Made by a program: the position numbers and the translations under genes
NCBI RefSeq assembly: GCF_001545035.1
Contig: NZ_FCOJ02000017.1
Span: 1-64,000 of the forward strand
Source of the DNA: Caballeronia glebae
GTDB taxonomy: Bacteria; Pseudomonadota; Gammaproteobacteria; Burkholderiales; Burkholderiaceae
Length of the DNA: 64,000 nucleotides
Direction: 5' to 3'
Part shown: piece by piece, positions 17,674 through 25,150 of the stretch
How the letters are laid out: each line of letters begins with the position of its first letter
How positions within the stretch are numbered: position 1 is the stretch's first letter
The notes under the pieces: model-generated
What the model was told of the DNA's origin: nothing
What the model saw: the letters and a program-made list of their open reading frames with translations, nothing else
Database searches by the model: none

Positions 17674-17898
17674 ATGCCGCACTTCCTGACTCAGTACTGG
17701 CAGGCGCTGTCGGCGCCGGCGGGGCGCGTGCGTAAGCGCTTCACGAAAGACGCGGCGGCGCAGGACGCGCACGCCGTGATCGAAACCACGCGCGCCGAGC
17801 AACTCGAACATATATCCGTCTATGCCCGCGCGGGATATTTCAACATGGGTTATACCGTCGACGCGTTTCAGTTGCCCGGAGAAACGCCGCTGCATTGA
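17674..17898 (+). CDS. Small hypothetical protein
   Basis: A 74-residue protein. Residues 12-35 are rich in Ala, Lys and Arg, and a Y-A-R-A-G-Y-F-N-M-G-Y segment lies near 50. No signal peptide or membrane helix. GAGGAGGCGAG just before the ATG is a very good ribosome-binding site, which supports real translation. No family recognised. It is followed by a nitroreductase gene after about 100 bases. Confidence 0.65.
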   Translation: MPHFLTQYWQALSAPAGRVRKRFTKDAAAQDAHAVIETTRAEQLEHISVYARAGYFNMGYTVDAFQLPGETPLH

Positions 17899-17999
17899 AA
17901 CGCAAGAACGAAATCCGCGCCAAGCTCGCCTCGTGCCAAACTCGCCGCGCGCGTGCCTCTTATGCTTTATCGCCTTCCCGCACTTCCTCCGAACCATTC

Positions 18000-18593
18000 A
18001 TGACACATCGACCCGCTCCGACCGATATCGCCATTCATCCGCTGATCGCGGGACGATGGAGCCCGCGCGCTTATGCGGATCGCGAGATATCGCACGCGCA
18101 GGTGGTCGCGTTGCTCGAAGCGGCGCGCTGGGCGCCGTCGGCGTATAACGTGCAGCCGTGGCGCTTCGTCGTGTTCGAGAAGGCGCAGGACCCGGAAGCC
18201 TTCGCACGCGCGTTCGCCTTGCTCGTGCCGTTCAACCAGACATGGAATGCGAATGCACAAGTGCTGATCGCGGTGCTCGCGGACACGTTGAACGCGAAGG
18301 GCGAAACTAACCCGAGTGCAGCCTACGACGCCGGCGCGGCCGCGATGGCGATATTGCTTCAGGCGCACGCCCAAGGACTCGCCGCGCACGCGATGGGCGG
18401 CTTCGATGCGCACGGCCTCAGGCAGGCGTTCGCGCTTCCCGAGCGCTTCACGGCGCTGTCCGTGATTTCCGTCGCGCATCACGGCGATGCCCGCGCATTG
18501 CCGGCTTCTCTGGCCGAGCGTGAGCTTGCGCCGCGTGCGCGCCTGTCGCTCGACGATATCGCGCAGTTCGGCGGATGGAGCGACACGCGCTGA
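18000..18593 (+). CDS. Nitroreductase family protein
   Basis: A 197-residue flavoprotein of the nitroreductase family, which binds FMN and uses NAD(P)H to reduce nitro groups, quinones or similar acceptors. The FMN-binding R-W-S-P-R-A-Y (about residues 20-26) and the A-A-R-W-A-P-S-A-Y-N-V-Q-P-W-R segment (about 40-54) are typical. The A-A-x-A-M-A-I-L-L-Q-A-H-A-Q-G-L helix near 120 is also conserved. The frame is open from 17895, but ATG 18000 places the family N-terminus correctly. It is convergent with the histidine kinase, seven bases apart. Confidence 0.9.
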   Translation: MTHRPAPTDIAIHPLIAGRWSPRAYADREISHAQVVALLEAARWAPSAYNVQPWRFVVFEKAQDPEAFARAFALLVPFNQTWNANAQVLIAVLADTLNAKGETNPSAAYDAGAAAMAILLQAHAQGLAAHAMGGFDAHGLRQAFALPERFTALSVISVAHHGDARALPASLAERELAPRARLSLDDIAQFGGWSDTR

Positions 18594-18599
18594 CGGAAT

Positions 18600-20786
18600 T
18601 CACCGTGTCGCGCGCATCGACAGACTGTTCAGCAACCTTTGAAGTTCGTCGATATTGAACGGCTTCGCGAGTATCGTGAAGCCCGTGCGACGCGCCTCGT
18701 CGAGTTGATCCGCGTAACCCGTCATCAGCGTGACCGGCTGCGTCGGGCGCGTCGACTTGATCCATTCCGCGAGCTTGATGCCGTCGTAGCCGCCGGGCAT
18801 CTGGATATCCGAAAGCACGAGATCGAATTCATTGCCGGCTTCGAGCATCTGCTTCGCGGCGTCGCCGGAAGATGCGTGGCGCGCGTGCCAGCCGAGCACG
18901 TCGAGCACGGCGCACAAACCCGCCGCGACTTCCGCGTTGTCTTCGACGAGCAGCACGGTCGACGAGGACGCCTCGCGCGCGATGGTCTCGACGGGCGGCG
19001 CCTCCACGGGCTCTTCCGCTTCGCCGGTCCAGTGCGGCAGATAGATGTCGATGGTCGTGCCGAAGCCCCACGCCGAATTCACGCGCGCCGTGCCGCCCGC
19101 CTGCTCCGCCATCGCCAGCACTTGCGCGAGGCCGAGCCCCGTGCCGGCGCCCGCGCCCTTGGTCGTGAAGAGCGGTTCGAACGCCTGCCTCGCGACGTCG
19201 GACCGCATGCCGATGCCGCTGTCCTTGCACGAGATCACGACGTATTCCCCCGCGCCGAGACCTTCGTGCGCAGCGTCAAGGCGCACGTTGCTGCATTCGA
19301 TGCGAAAGTCGCCGCCGTGCGGCATCGCGTCCTTCGCATTCACGGCGATGTTGATGAGCGCGGAGGTCAGCTCGGTCGCATCGACGCGCACGGTCCACGT
19401 CGCATCCGACACGCGCGTGCCGAGCGTGACCTTGTCGCCCACCGACGCACGCACGAGCGGCTCGGAGTCCATCATCCAGCGATCGAGCCGTATGACCTGC
19501 ATCTGCAACGGCTGGCGGCGAGCGACGCTCAGCAGGCGGCGCGCGAGCGACTGCGCATTCGCCGACGCGCGCTCGACCGCGCTGACTTCCCGTTCGAGGC
19601 CGTTGAAGCCCTTGCGCCGCGCCATTTCCATGTTCGACGTGACGACCATCAGCAGGTTATTGAAGTCATGCGCGACGCTCGCGACCAGATTGCCGAGCGC
19701 GCCCATGCGCTGCAAGCGCCGCGTCGCCGCGACGGCCGAGCGGCGCAGCGCAAGCTCGCCGCGCCAGTTGTGCCACGCGGCTTCTTCGGCCTTCAGGCGT
19801 TGCAGCGAGAAGCCGATCAGCACCCACAGCGCGACGCACGGAATCAGCGCGATCGACGCGATCGACACATCGCGCCGCCACCACGCGCGCCGCACGTCGT
19901 GAATGGAAAATCCCGCGGCCGCATAGACCGGATAGTCGCCGACGCGCCGCCACGCGGAGAGCTTTTCATCGTTGTCGAGCGGCGACACGTAACGCATGAG
20001 ACCCGTGGGCTTGCCTTGCGCGAATGCGTTGGCGAGCACCGAATGGCGATCGGGCGCGTTCGGCGCCAGCGCCTGCGGAAAGCGCGCGAGCACGGCGCCG
20101 TCGTCGCGATGCAGTGCGAGCGTGAGCGCGGGCTCGCTCGCGGCGAGTTCGCGATAGAAGTCGATCAGATAGTCGCGTCGCACGGCAATCGAAATCTCGC
20201 CGAGAAAGCGACCGTCTTTCGCATAGCGCGCGCTCAGCGTGTTGACCATGTCCGTGTTCTTCACGCGCCCGCGCTCGGGCATGGAAACGTGGAAGGTCGC
20301 ATGCGAGTCGCGCGTCGCGATGAAGTCGGCACGATCGCCCACGGATACATTGGGCGCAGGAAAGAAACGGCTGCTGAGCAAGAGCCTGCCGTGACTGTCG
20401 AGGACGGACAGCGCCGCGATCTGCGCGTGAGTCGCGGCGAGACGCGCGAGCTTGTCGTGCAACTCGGACTGACTGCGCGCGATGAAGTCCTCGTCGCCGC
20501 TGCCGAGCATCTCGTCGATACGCGAAATCAGTTCGCGGTTAATGCCGAAAACGGTGTTCGCTTTTTCATCGACGATGCGCACGAGCCGTTCGAGCGACTC
20601 GCCGGTTTCGGTGAAGGCGCGTCCGTAAGTGTAGTAGCCGTACAGGCAGAAAAATGCGAACGGAATGACGATTGACGCAACGAGTGCAGCGAAGAGCCGC
20701 CTGCGCGCCGCGCGAAAGTCGAGCGGAGGCAGCGAGGGCAGAGCCTCTGCGGTGCCGGGTGCGGAGTGTTCTTCCGATTCGTTCAT
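18600..20786 (-). CDS. Hybrid sensor histidine kinase / response regulator
   Basis: A 728-residue inner-membrane sensor (start at the ATG at 20786; the frame is open to 20864). Transmembrane helices at about 33-53 and 308-328 bracket a large periplasmic region that looks like a dCACHE sensor. The phospho-acceptor is H373 in V-A-H-D-F-N-N-L-L. N- and G-box motifs (N-A-K-D-A-M-P, G-T-G-L-G-L-A) follow. A C-terminal receiver carries phospho-accepting D660 in L-S-D-I-Q-M-P-G. A separate output protein is not encoded nearby, so phosphate may pass to an unlinked regulator. The adjacent divergent RHH gene may share the promoter region. Confidence 0.92.
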   Translation of the reverse strand: MNESEEHSAPGTAEALPSLPPLDFRAARRRLFAALVASIVIPFAFFCLYGYYTYGRAFTETGESLERLVRIVDEKANTVFGINRELISRIDEMLGSGDEDFIARSQSELHDKLARLAATHAQIAALSVLDSHGRLLLSSRFFPAPNVSVGDRADFIATRDSHATFHVSMPERGRVKNTDMVNTLSARYAKDGRFLGEISIAVRRDYLIDFYRELAASEPALTLALHRDDGAVLARFPQALAPNAPDRHSVLANAFAQGKPTGLMRYVSPLDNDEKLSAWRRVGDYPVYAAAGFSIHDVRRAWWRRDVSIASIALIPCVALWVLIGFSLQRLKAEEAAWHNWRGELALRRSAVAATRRLQRMGALGNLVASVAHDFNNLLMVVTSNMEMARRKGFNGLEREVSAVERASANAQSLARRLLSVARRQPLQMQVIRLDRWMMDSEPLVRASVGDKVTLGTRVSDATWTVRVDATELTSALINIAVNAKDAMPHGGDFRIECSNVRLDAAHEGLGAGEYVVISCKDSGIGMRSDVARQAFEPLFTTKGAGAGTGLGLAQVLAMAEQAGGTARVNSAWGFGTTIDIYLPHWTGEAEEPVEAPPVETIAREASSSTVLLVEDNAEVAAGLCAVLDVLGWHARHASSGDAAKQMLEAGNEFDLVLSDIQMPGGYDGIKLAEWIKSTRPTQPVTLMTGYADQLDEARRTGFTILAKPFNIDELQRLLNSLSMRATR

Positions 20787-20888
20787 GACGCGGTGCGAGG
20801 CGTGCGCGAGCGGCGGCGCGGGCCTCGCCGGACGGCTGCGAAACGCTCGTTTCGATGGTAGCACGCAGGTCTGTCGTCGCCCTGCACG

Positions 20889-20915
20889 GTCGTACCTTGT
20901 ACGACGCGGGGTCGT
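20889..20915. promoter_or_regulatory. Inverted repeat, candidate operator for the RHH gene
   Basis: GTCGTAC-ctt-GTACGAC (20889-20905) is a perfect 7-bp inverted repeat. After five bases a third GTCGT half-site follows (20911-20915). It lies in the divergent region between the histidine kinase and the RHH gene. Repeated short half-sites are typical of ribbon-helix-helix autoregulators. Confidence 0.45.
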
Positions 20916-20993
20916 CGCGTAATCGAGCTATGGTATAAGCACCGCATGCACGCGCCCGCTCGCGGCGCGCAACGAACGTAACAGGAGCATGCA

Positions 20994-21260
20994 GTGAGAA
21001 GGACCGCCGAAAACAAGTTGAAGGTGGTCGCAGTGCGCGTCGATCCACAATTCGAGCAACGGCTGCGACTTCTGGCGGAAGTAACGGGACGCAAGCAATC
21101 GTTCTTCCTCCAGCAGATGATCGAGAACGGCATCGGCGCAATGGAAGAAACATGGCTGCCGCCGGACGTCCTCGAACAAGTGAGGAGTGGCGCGTTGCCG
21201 CCATTGCAGCAGGATCGCACCGCGACTGCGGACCTCTTCGGCGACCAGGCCGATGAATAA
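20994..21260 (+). CDS. Ribbon-helix-helix (CopG/RelB-like) DNA-binding protein
   Basis: An 88-residue protein. Its N-terminal strand K-V-V-A-V-R-V-D-P-Q and following helices R-L-R-L-L-A-E-V-T-G-R and S-F-F-L-Q-Q-M-I form a ribbon-helix-helix fold (residues about 9-46). The C-terminal part is acidic and could bind a partner. The start is GTG at 20994 with ACAGGAG upstream. Many such proteins are antitoxins, but no toxin follows; the next gene, four bases on, is a frameshifted chorismatase. It may be a plain autoregulator or an orphan antitoxin. Confidence 0.8.
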   Translation: MRRTAENKLKVVAVRVDPQFEQRLRLLAEVTGRKQSFFLQQMIENGIGAMEETWLPPDVLEQVRSGALPPLQQDRTATADLFGDQADE

Positions 21261-21263
21261 TCG

Positions 21264-22249
21264 ATGATGTCGACAATCGCGTCGCGCTTCATCGCTCACG
21301 ACGCGACATGCGAAGACGATGTGCTCGCACGCATCGTCTTCGGTGCGACGAGCGGCCCGCCATGCATCGAAAACGGCGTGCCGACGCTGCACCTCGCGAT
21401 GTACGACGACGCGCGCGACGGCTTCGCCGAAATATGGACCTGCGCCGGGCCGATCCGTAGTGGACGCTTCAACGATCTCGTCTTCGCGCACGACGACGAG
21501 TTCCTGTTTTGCGCGGGCTTCATCCCGTCGTCCGGCCAATACACGGAAGCCACGCGAAAAGCCTATGGCGATGCGTTCGCGCTCGTCGGCGAACTGAACT
21601 TTCCGAAGATTTTCCGCATGTGGAATTTCATCCCGCACATCAACGGTGCGAATCGGGAAGGGCTCGAAGTGTATCGGGATTTTTGCCGTGGACGCGCCAT
21701 TGCGTTCGAGCGCGATTACGCGGACGCATCGGGCATGCCGGGGCGACGGGCATCGGCACATGGGGCAAGGGCGTCGGCTTCTATTTTCTGGCGTGTCGCG
21801 CGAATTCGCCCCGGCATATCGAGAACTCGCTTCAGACGCCCGCGTATGCGTATCCGCAGCGCTACGGTCCGAAGCCGCCGAGTTTCGCGCGCGGCACCTT
21901 GCTGCGCGATGCGCTGTTCGTCTCGGGCACGGCCAGCATTCTCGGACACGAGACCGTGCACGAAGGCGATCTCGACGAGCAATGGCGCGTCGCGATCGGC
22001 AATATCGCGCATTTGATCGGCGTGGAAAATCTCGAAGCGCAGAAGGTGGGCGGCGGTTGTACGCTGCGCGATCTCGACTGGATCAAGGTGTATTACCGGC
22101 ATTCGACGGACTTGCCACGCGTGATGAAACTCGCGCAAGACGCGTTTCATCCGAATGCGAGCATCCGCTATCTGAGGGTCGATATCTGCCGTGCCGATCT
22201 GCTTGTCGAGATCGAGGGCATCGCTTCATATCGGCATCCATCAGACTGA
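21264..22249 (+). pseudogene. FkbO/Hyg5-type chorismatase, frameshifted
   Basis: Two frames together give about 328 residues of a chorismatase, which removes pyruvate from chorismate to give 3-hydroxybenzoate or a dihydroxycyclohexadienoate. The first frame (21264 to about 21740) ends with the family segment F-C-R-G-R-A-I-A-F-E-R. The second (about 21743-22249) continues with A-T-G-I-G-T-W-G-K-G and later R-Y-G-P-K-P-P-S-F-A-R-G and S-G-T-A-S-I-L-G-H-E-T. The break is in the run GCCGGGGCGAC (21737-21747), where one base appears missing. It could be a real inactivating mutation or a sequencing error in a G-run. It overlaps the convergent LysR end by nine bases. Confidence 0.85.
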
Positions 22250-23110
22250 CGCCGATTGCCTGAGCGTCTTCACGAGCAGGCTGTGCAGACTGTCCACCGC
22301 TTTGGAGCCGCGCGAGTCGCGGCTTCGGTGCACCGCGACTTCCATCGGTTCGAGCGGTCCCAGACCTTCATCGTTGCCCAGAATGCGAAGATGTTCCGGC
22401 GCGCTGCATTGCGTCAGCACCGCCACCGCCAGGCCGCTCTCGACGGCGGCAATCTGCCCGGCGAGACTCGAACTGTTGTAGACCACCTTGTATCGACGCC
22501 CCTGCTGCGCGAGCGAATGAATCGCGCTGCGCCGCGCGAGGCTCGCGCTTTCATAGACCGCGATCGGCAGCGGGTCGCGCCGCCATAACTCGAACTGCGC
22601 GGCGCCGACCCAGACCATCGGCTCGTGGAACAGCAACGTGCCGCGCCGGCCGTGATCGCGCGACACGAGCGCGATATCGAGTTCGTTATTCGCGATGCGC
22701 GGAATGAGCGACGTCGATTGCTCGCAGATCAGCTCGATCTCGACACCGCTATGCCGCGGCGCAAAACGCTTGAGCACGGGCGTCAGATATTTTGCCGCGT
22801 AGTCGTCGGGCACGCCGAGACGCACGCGGCCGGTTAAGTGCTCGCCCTGAAGCGCGACCTGCGCTTCGGCATGCAGATCGAGAATGCGTCGCGCGTAGCC
22901 GAGCAGCGTCTGCCCGTCGTGAGTCAGTTCGAGCGTGCGCGAGCCGCGTTCGATGAGCCGCAATTCCAGCGCGCTTTCGAGCTTCTTCAACTGCATGCTC
23001 ACCGCCGATTGCGAGCGATGCACTTCGCTCGCCGCGCTCGACAGCGAACCCGCATCGACGACGGCGACGAAGCACTTGAGCCAGTCCATTTGCAAATCGT
23101 GTTGTTTCAT
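22241..23110 (-). CDS. LysR-family regulator
   Basis: A 289-residue LysR-type regulator. The HTH (residues about 8-67) includes S-L-S-S-A-A-S-E-V-H-R-S-Q-S-A-V-S-M-Q, and the effector domain carries the G-L-A-V-A-V-L-T-Q turn near 240. It is divergent from an EamA-family exporter, which it probably controls. The second Met (eight codons in) is an alternative start closer to the HTH. Its 3' end meets the chorismatase frame on the other strand. Confidence 0.9.
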   Translation of the reverse strand: MKQHDLQMDWLKCFVAVVDAGSLSSAASEVHRSQSAVSMQLKKLESALELRLIERGSRTLELTHDGQTLLGYARRILDLHAEAQVALQGEHLTGRVRLGVPDDYAAKYLTPVLKRFAPRHSGVEIELICEQSTSLIPRIANNELDIALVSRDHGRRGTLLFHEPMVWVGAAQFELWRRDPLPIAVYESASLARRSAIHSLAQQGRRYKVVYNSSSLAGQIAAVESGLAVAVLTQCSAPEHLRILGNDEGLGPLEPMEVAVHRSRDSRGSKAVDSLHSLLVKTLRQSASV

Positions 23111-23126
23111 CGGCTTGATTGATGAT

Positions 23127-23154
23127 TTCGAAAATCGAATAGACGAGGTTCGAA
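23127..23154. promoter_or_regulatory. Candidate LysR-type operator between LysR and EamA genes
   Basis: TTCGA-aaa-TCGAA (23127-23139) is a perfect 5-bp inverted repeat, and a further TTCGAA lies at 23149-23154. The 87-base intergenic region is where the divergent LysR protein would be expected to bind. Pattern evidence only. Confidence 0.35.
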
Positions 23155-23197
23155 TTATGCGCTTTTCGTTGCCTCCGTCTCGGCACAGACTTCGGGC

Positions 23198-24115
23198 ATG
23201 AACACGAACGCGTCATCATCTTCCCGGCCGGCTGCGCACAGTGAACCACGATCTGCGGCGGGCGCATGGTCTTTCATCCTCGGTTGCGCGCTGCTCGGCA
23301 CGATCGGCGTTTTCCTGCACGAAGCCAAAGCCGATCCGCTGACCGCGACGTGGTTTCGCTGCGCATTCGGCTTGTTGGGCATGAGCGCGTGGGTGATCTC
23401 GCGCGGACAAACACGCTTGCTGCGCCTCACGCGCGGCAATGGTCCGTGGGTGCTCGCCGCCAGCATGCTCATGGTGTTGAGCTGGGCGTTGTTCTTCAGC
23501 GCGGCCGAGCGAATATCGGCGGGCGTCGCGATCGTTCTCTTTCACGTGCAGCCGATGTGGGTGCTGCTGTTCGCATCGCTATGGCTGAAAGAGGCGATCG
23601 GCGCGCGGCGCGTCATCGCCGTTGCGTTCGCCATGTGCGGGCTGGTGCTGGCGACGGGCATTGTCGAGCACACGGCGGGCGGTTCGTTGCAGCCGGCGTA
23701 CTGGATGGGCGTGGCCGCGTGCCTGGCTGGTTCGCTGTGCATGGCGTGCGTGACCATCATCGCGAGACGGCTGCGCGACTTGCCCGCGGGCGTGCTCGCG
23801 TGGTGGCAGTGCGCCGTCGGCACGCTGCTGTTATGGATCTGGCCGATGCAGCAGGGCTGGCCCGCGTGGGGCACGTCGTGGGCGTGGCTCGCGGGCCTCG
23901 GGCTGATTCACACGGGCCTCGCGTACACGCTGATGTATATCGGCATGGCGCGGCTCGATACCGCGCGCGTCGCGGTGCTTCAGTTCGTCTATCCGGCGGT
24001 GGCCATCGTCATCGACTGGCTGGTTCTGGATCAGCGCTTGAGCGGCGTGCAGATGACAGGCATCGCGTTGATGTCGGTGGCGATAGGATTTGCGCAGCGC
24101 GGCCGGAAAGCGTAA
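23198..24115 (+). CDS. EamA/DMT-family transporter
   Basis: A 305-residue membrane protein with ten helices in two EamA repeats (about residues 25-155 and 168-300). Each repeat ends with a helix rich in small residues, for example V-A-I-V-L-F-H-V-Q-P near 110 and A-V-L-Q-F-V-Y-P-A-V near 265. The family exports amino acids and metabolites or drugs. The first 20 residues are hydrophilic. It is divergent from a LysR gene that probably regulates it. The substrate is unknown. Confidence 0.88.
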   Translation: MNTNASSSSRPAAHSEPRSAAGAWSFILGCALLGTIGVFLHEAKADPLTATWFRCAFGLLGMSAWVISRGQTRLLRLTRGNGPWVLAASMLMVLSWALFFSAAERISAGVAIVLFHVQPMWVLLFASLWLKEAIGARRVIAVAFAMCGLVLATGIVEHTAGGSLQPAYWMGVAACLAGSLCMACVTIIARRLRDLPAGVLAWWQCAVGTLLLWIWPMQQGWPAWGTSWAWLAGLGLIHTGLAYTLMYIGMARLDTARVAVLQFVYPAVAIVIDWLVLDQRLSGVQMTGIALMSVAIGFAQRGRKA

Positions 24116-24125
24116 GGCCAGCGCT

Positions 24126-25022
24126 TCAATGCCGCGCCTTCTGCGAGCGGTCGAGCATGAACTCGATGAACGCCAGCGTCGCGCGCGTGTGATGCCGGTT
24201 CGGCATGTACAGCATGTACATGTGCGTCCCGAAGATACTGAGCCGCCATGGGTCGAGCGCGGTGACGACTTCGCCGCGCCGCATGTCTTCCATCACGACG
24301 TAATCCGGCACGATGCCGACGCCGAGACCCGCGAGAATCGCGTCGCGCAGAAAGAGGAAATTTTCGGAGATGAGGCTCGGTTCGAGGAGCACTTCGTGAC
24401 GCGCGTCGTCTAGATAAGCGGCGACGCGCGTCTGCTTGCCGACGACCGTCGCGGTGATCACCGGCACGACGCCCAGCTCTTCCAGACGCATGGGCATGCC
24501 GTGCGCCTCGGCATACGCGGACGATGCGCATGCGACATACCGCACCGGCCCCATGTCGCGGGCGACGAGACTCGGCGGTGGTTCGGGCATCACGCGCACG
24601 GCGATATCGACTTCATCGCGCAGCAAGTCTTCGACGCGATTTTCGAACATCACGTCGAGCACAATATCCGGATACTCGCGCTTGAACGCGATCAGCCATT
24701 CCGACATCACGAGTTGCCCGTAACCGCTCGGCACCGAGAGCCGCACGCGCCCCTGCAACCTTTGCCCGAGCGTCGCCACCGATTCCTGCGCGGCGAGCAG
24801 CGCGTTGCGAATCGAACGGCCGTGCTCGTAGAGCCTGAGGCCGAGTTCGGTCGGCTCGACACGTCGCGTCGTGCGCCGCACGAGCTGCAAACCCACGGAC
24901 TTTTCAAGCTGATTCAGGTGATAACTGACATTGGCGCGCGTCATCTTGAGGCGTCGCGCCGCTTCGCTCAGATTGCCCGCATCGAGGATTTCGACCAGCA
25001 GCGTGAGTTCGTTGACGTCCAC
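24126..25022 (-). CDS. LysR-family regulator of the fadJ/acd operon
   Basis: A 298-residue LysR-type regulator with HTH at about 1-60 (N-L-S-E-A-A-R-R-L-K-M-T-R-A-N-V-S-Y-H), of the CrgA/AaeR-like kind with a long effector domain. It is convergent with the EamA gene and divergent from the fadJ-like gene, with a 128-base region between them holding a clear inverted repeat. The effector is likely an acyl-CoA or dicarboxylic acid related to the operon's substrate. Confidence 0.9.
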   Translation of the reverse strand: MDVNELTLLVEILDAGNLSEAARRLKMTRANVSYHLNQLEKSVGLQLVRRTTRRVEPTELGLRLYEHGRSIRNALLAAQESVATLGQRLQGRVRLSVPSGYGQLVMSEWLIAFKREYPDIVLDVMFENRVEDLLRDEVDIAVRVMPEPPPSLVARDMGPVRYVACASSAYAEAHGMPMRLEELGVVPVITATVVGKQTRVAAYLDDARHEVLLEPSLISENFLFLRDAILAGLGVGIVPDYVVMEDMRRGEVVTALDPWRLSIFGTHMYMLYMPNRHHTRATLAFIEFMLDRSQKARH

Positions 25023-25033
25023 GGCAAGGTTCG

Positions 25034-25082
25034 ATTGTCAAAGGCGATTTGACAGTCTGTCAATCGACGCTGTGATTGTCAA
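25034..25082. promoter_or_regulatory. Candidate operator cluster upstream of fadJ
   Basis: TTGACAG-t-CTGTCAA (25049-25063) is a perfect 7-bp inverted repeat with the T-N11-A core of LysR sites. It is flanked on both sides by copies of ATTGTCAA (25034-25041 and 25075-25082). TTGACA could also act as a -35 element. This arrangement fits a LysR recognition site plus activation half-sites. Confidence 0.5.
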
Positions 25083-25150
25083 GGATGCCTGTCCCCGCGA
25101 AAATGCTTCCACGCCAAACTGGAAATAACGACTCAGGAGAGACTTCATTC

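Noticed and set aside
18639..20675. Long plus-strand frame opposite the histidine kinase (678 codons)
   Set aside because: Composition typical of antisense in GC-rich DNA and no domains; the kinase has all its motifs.
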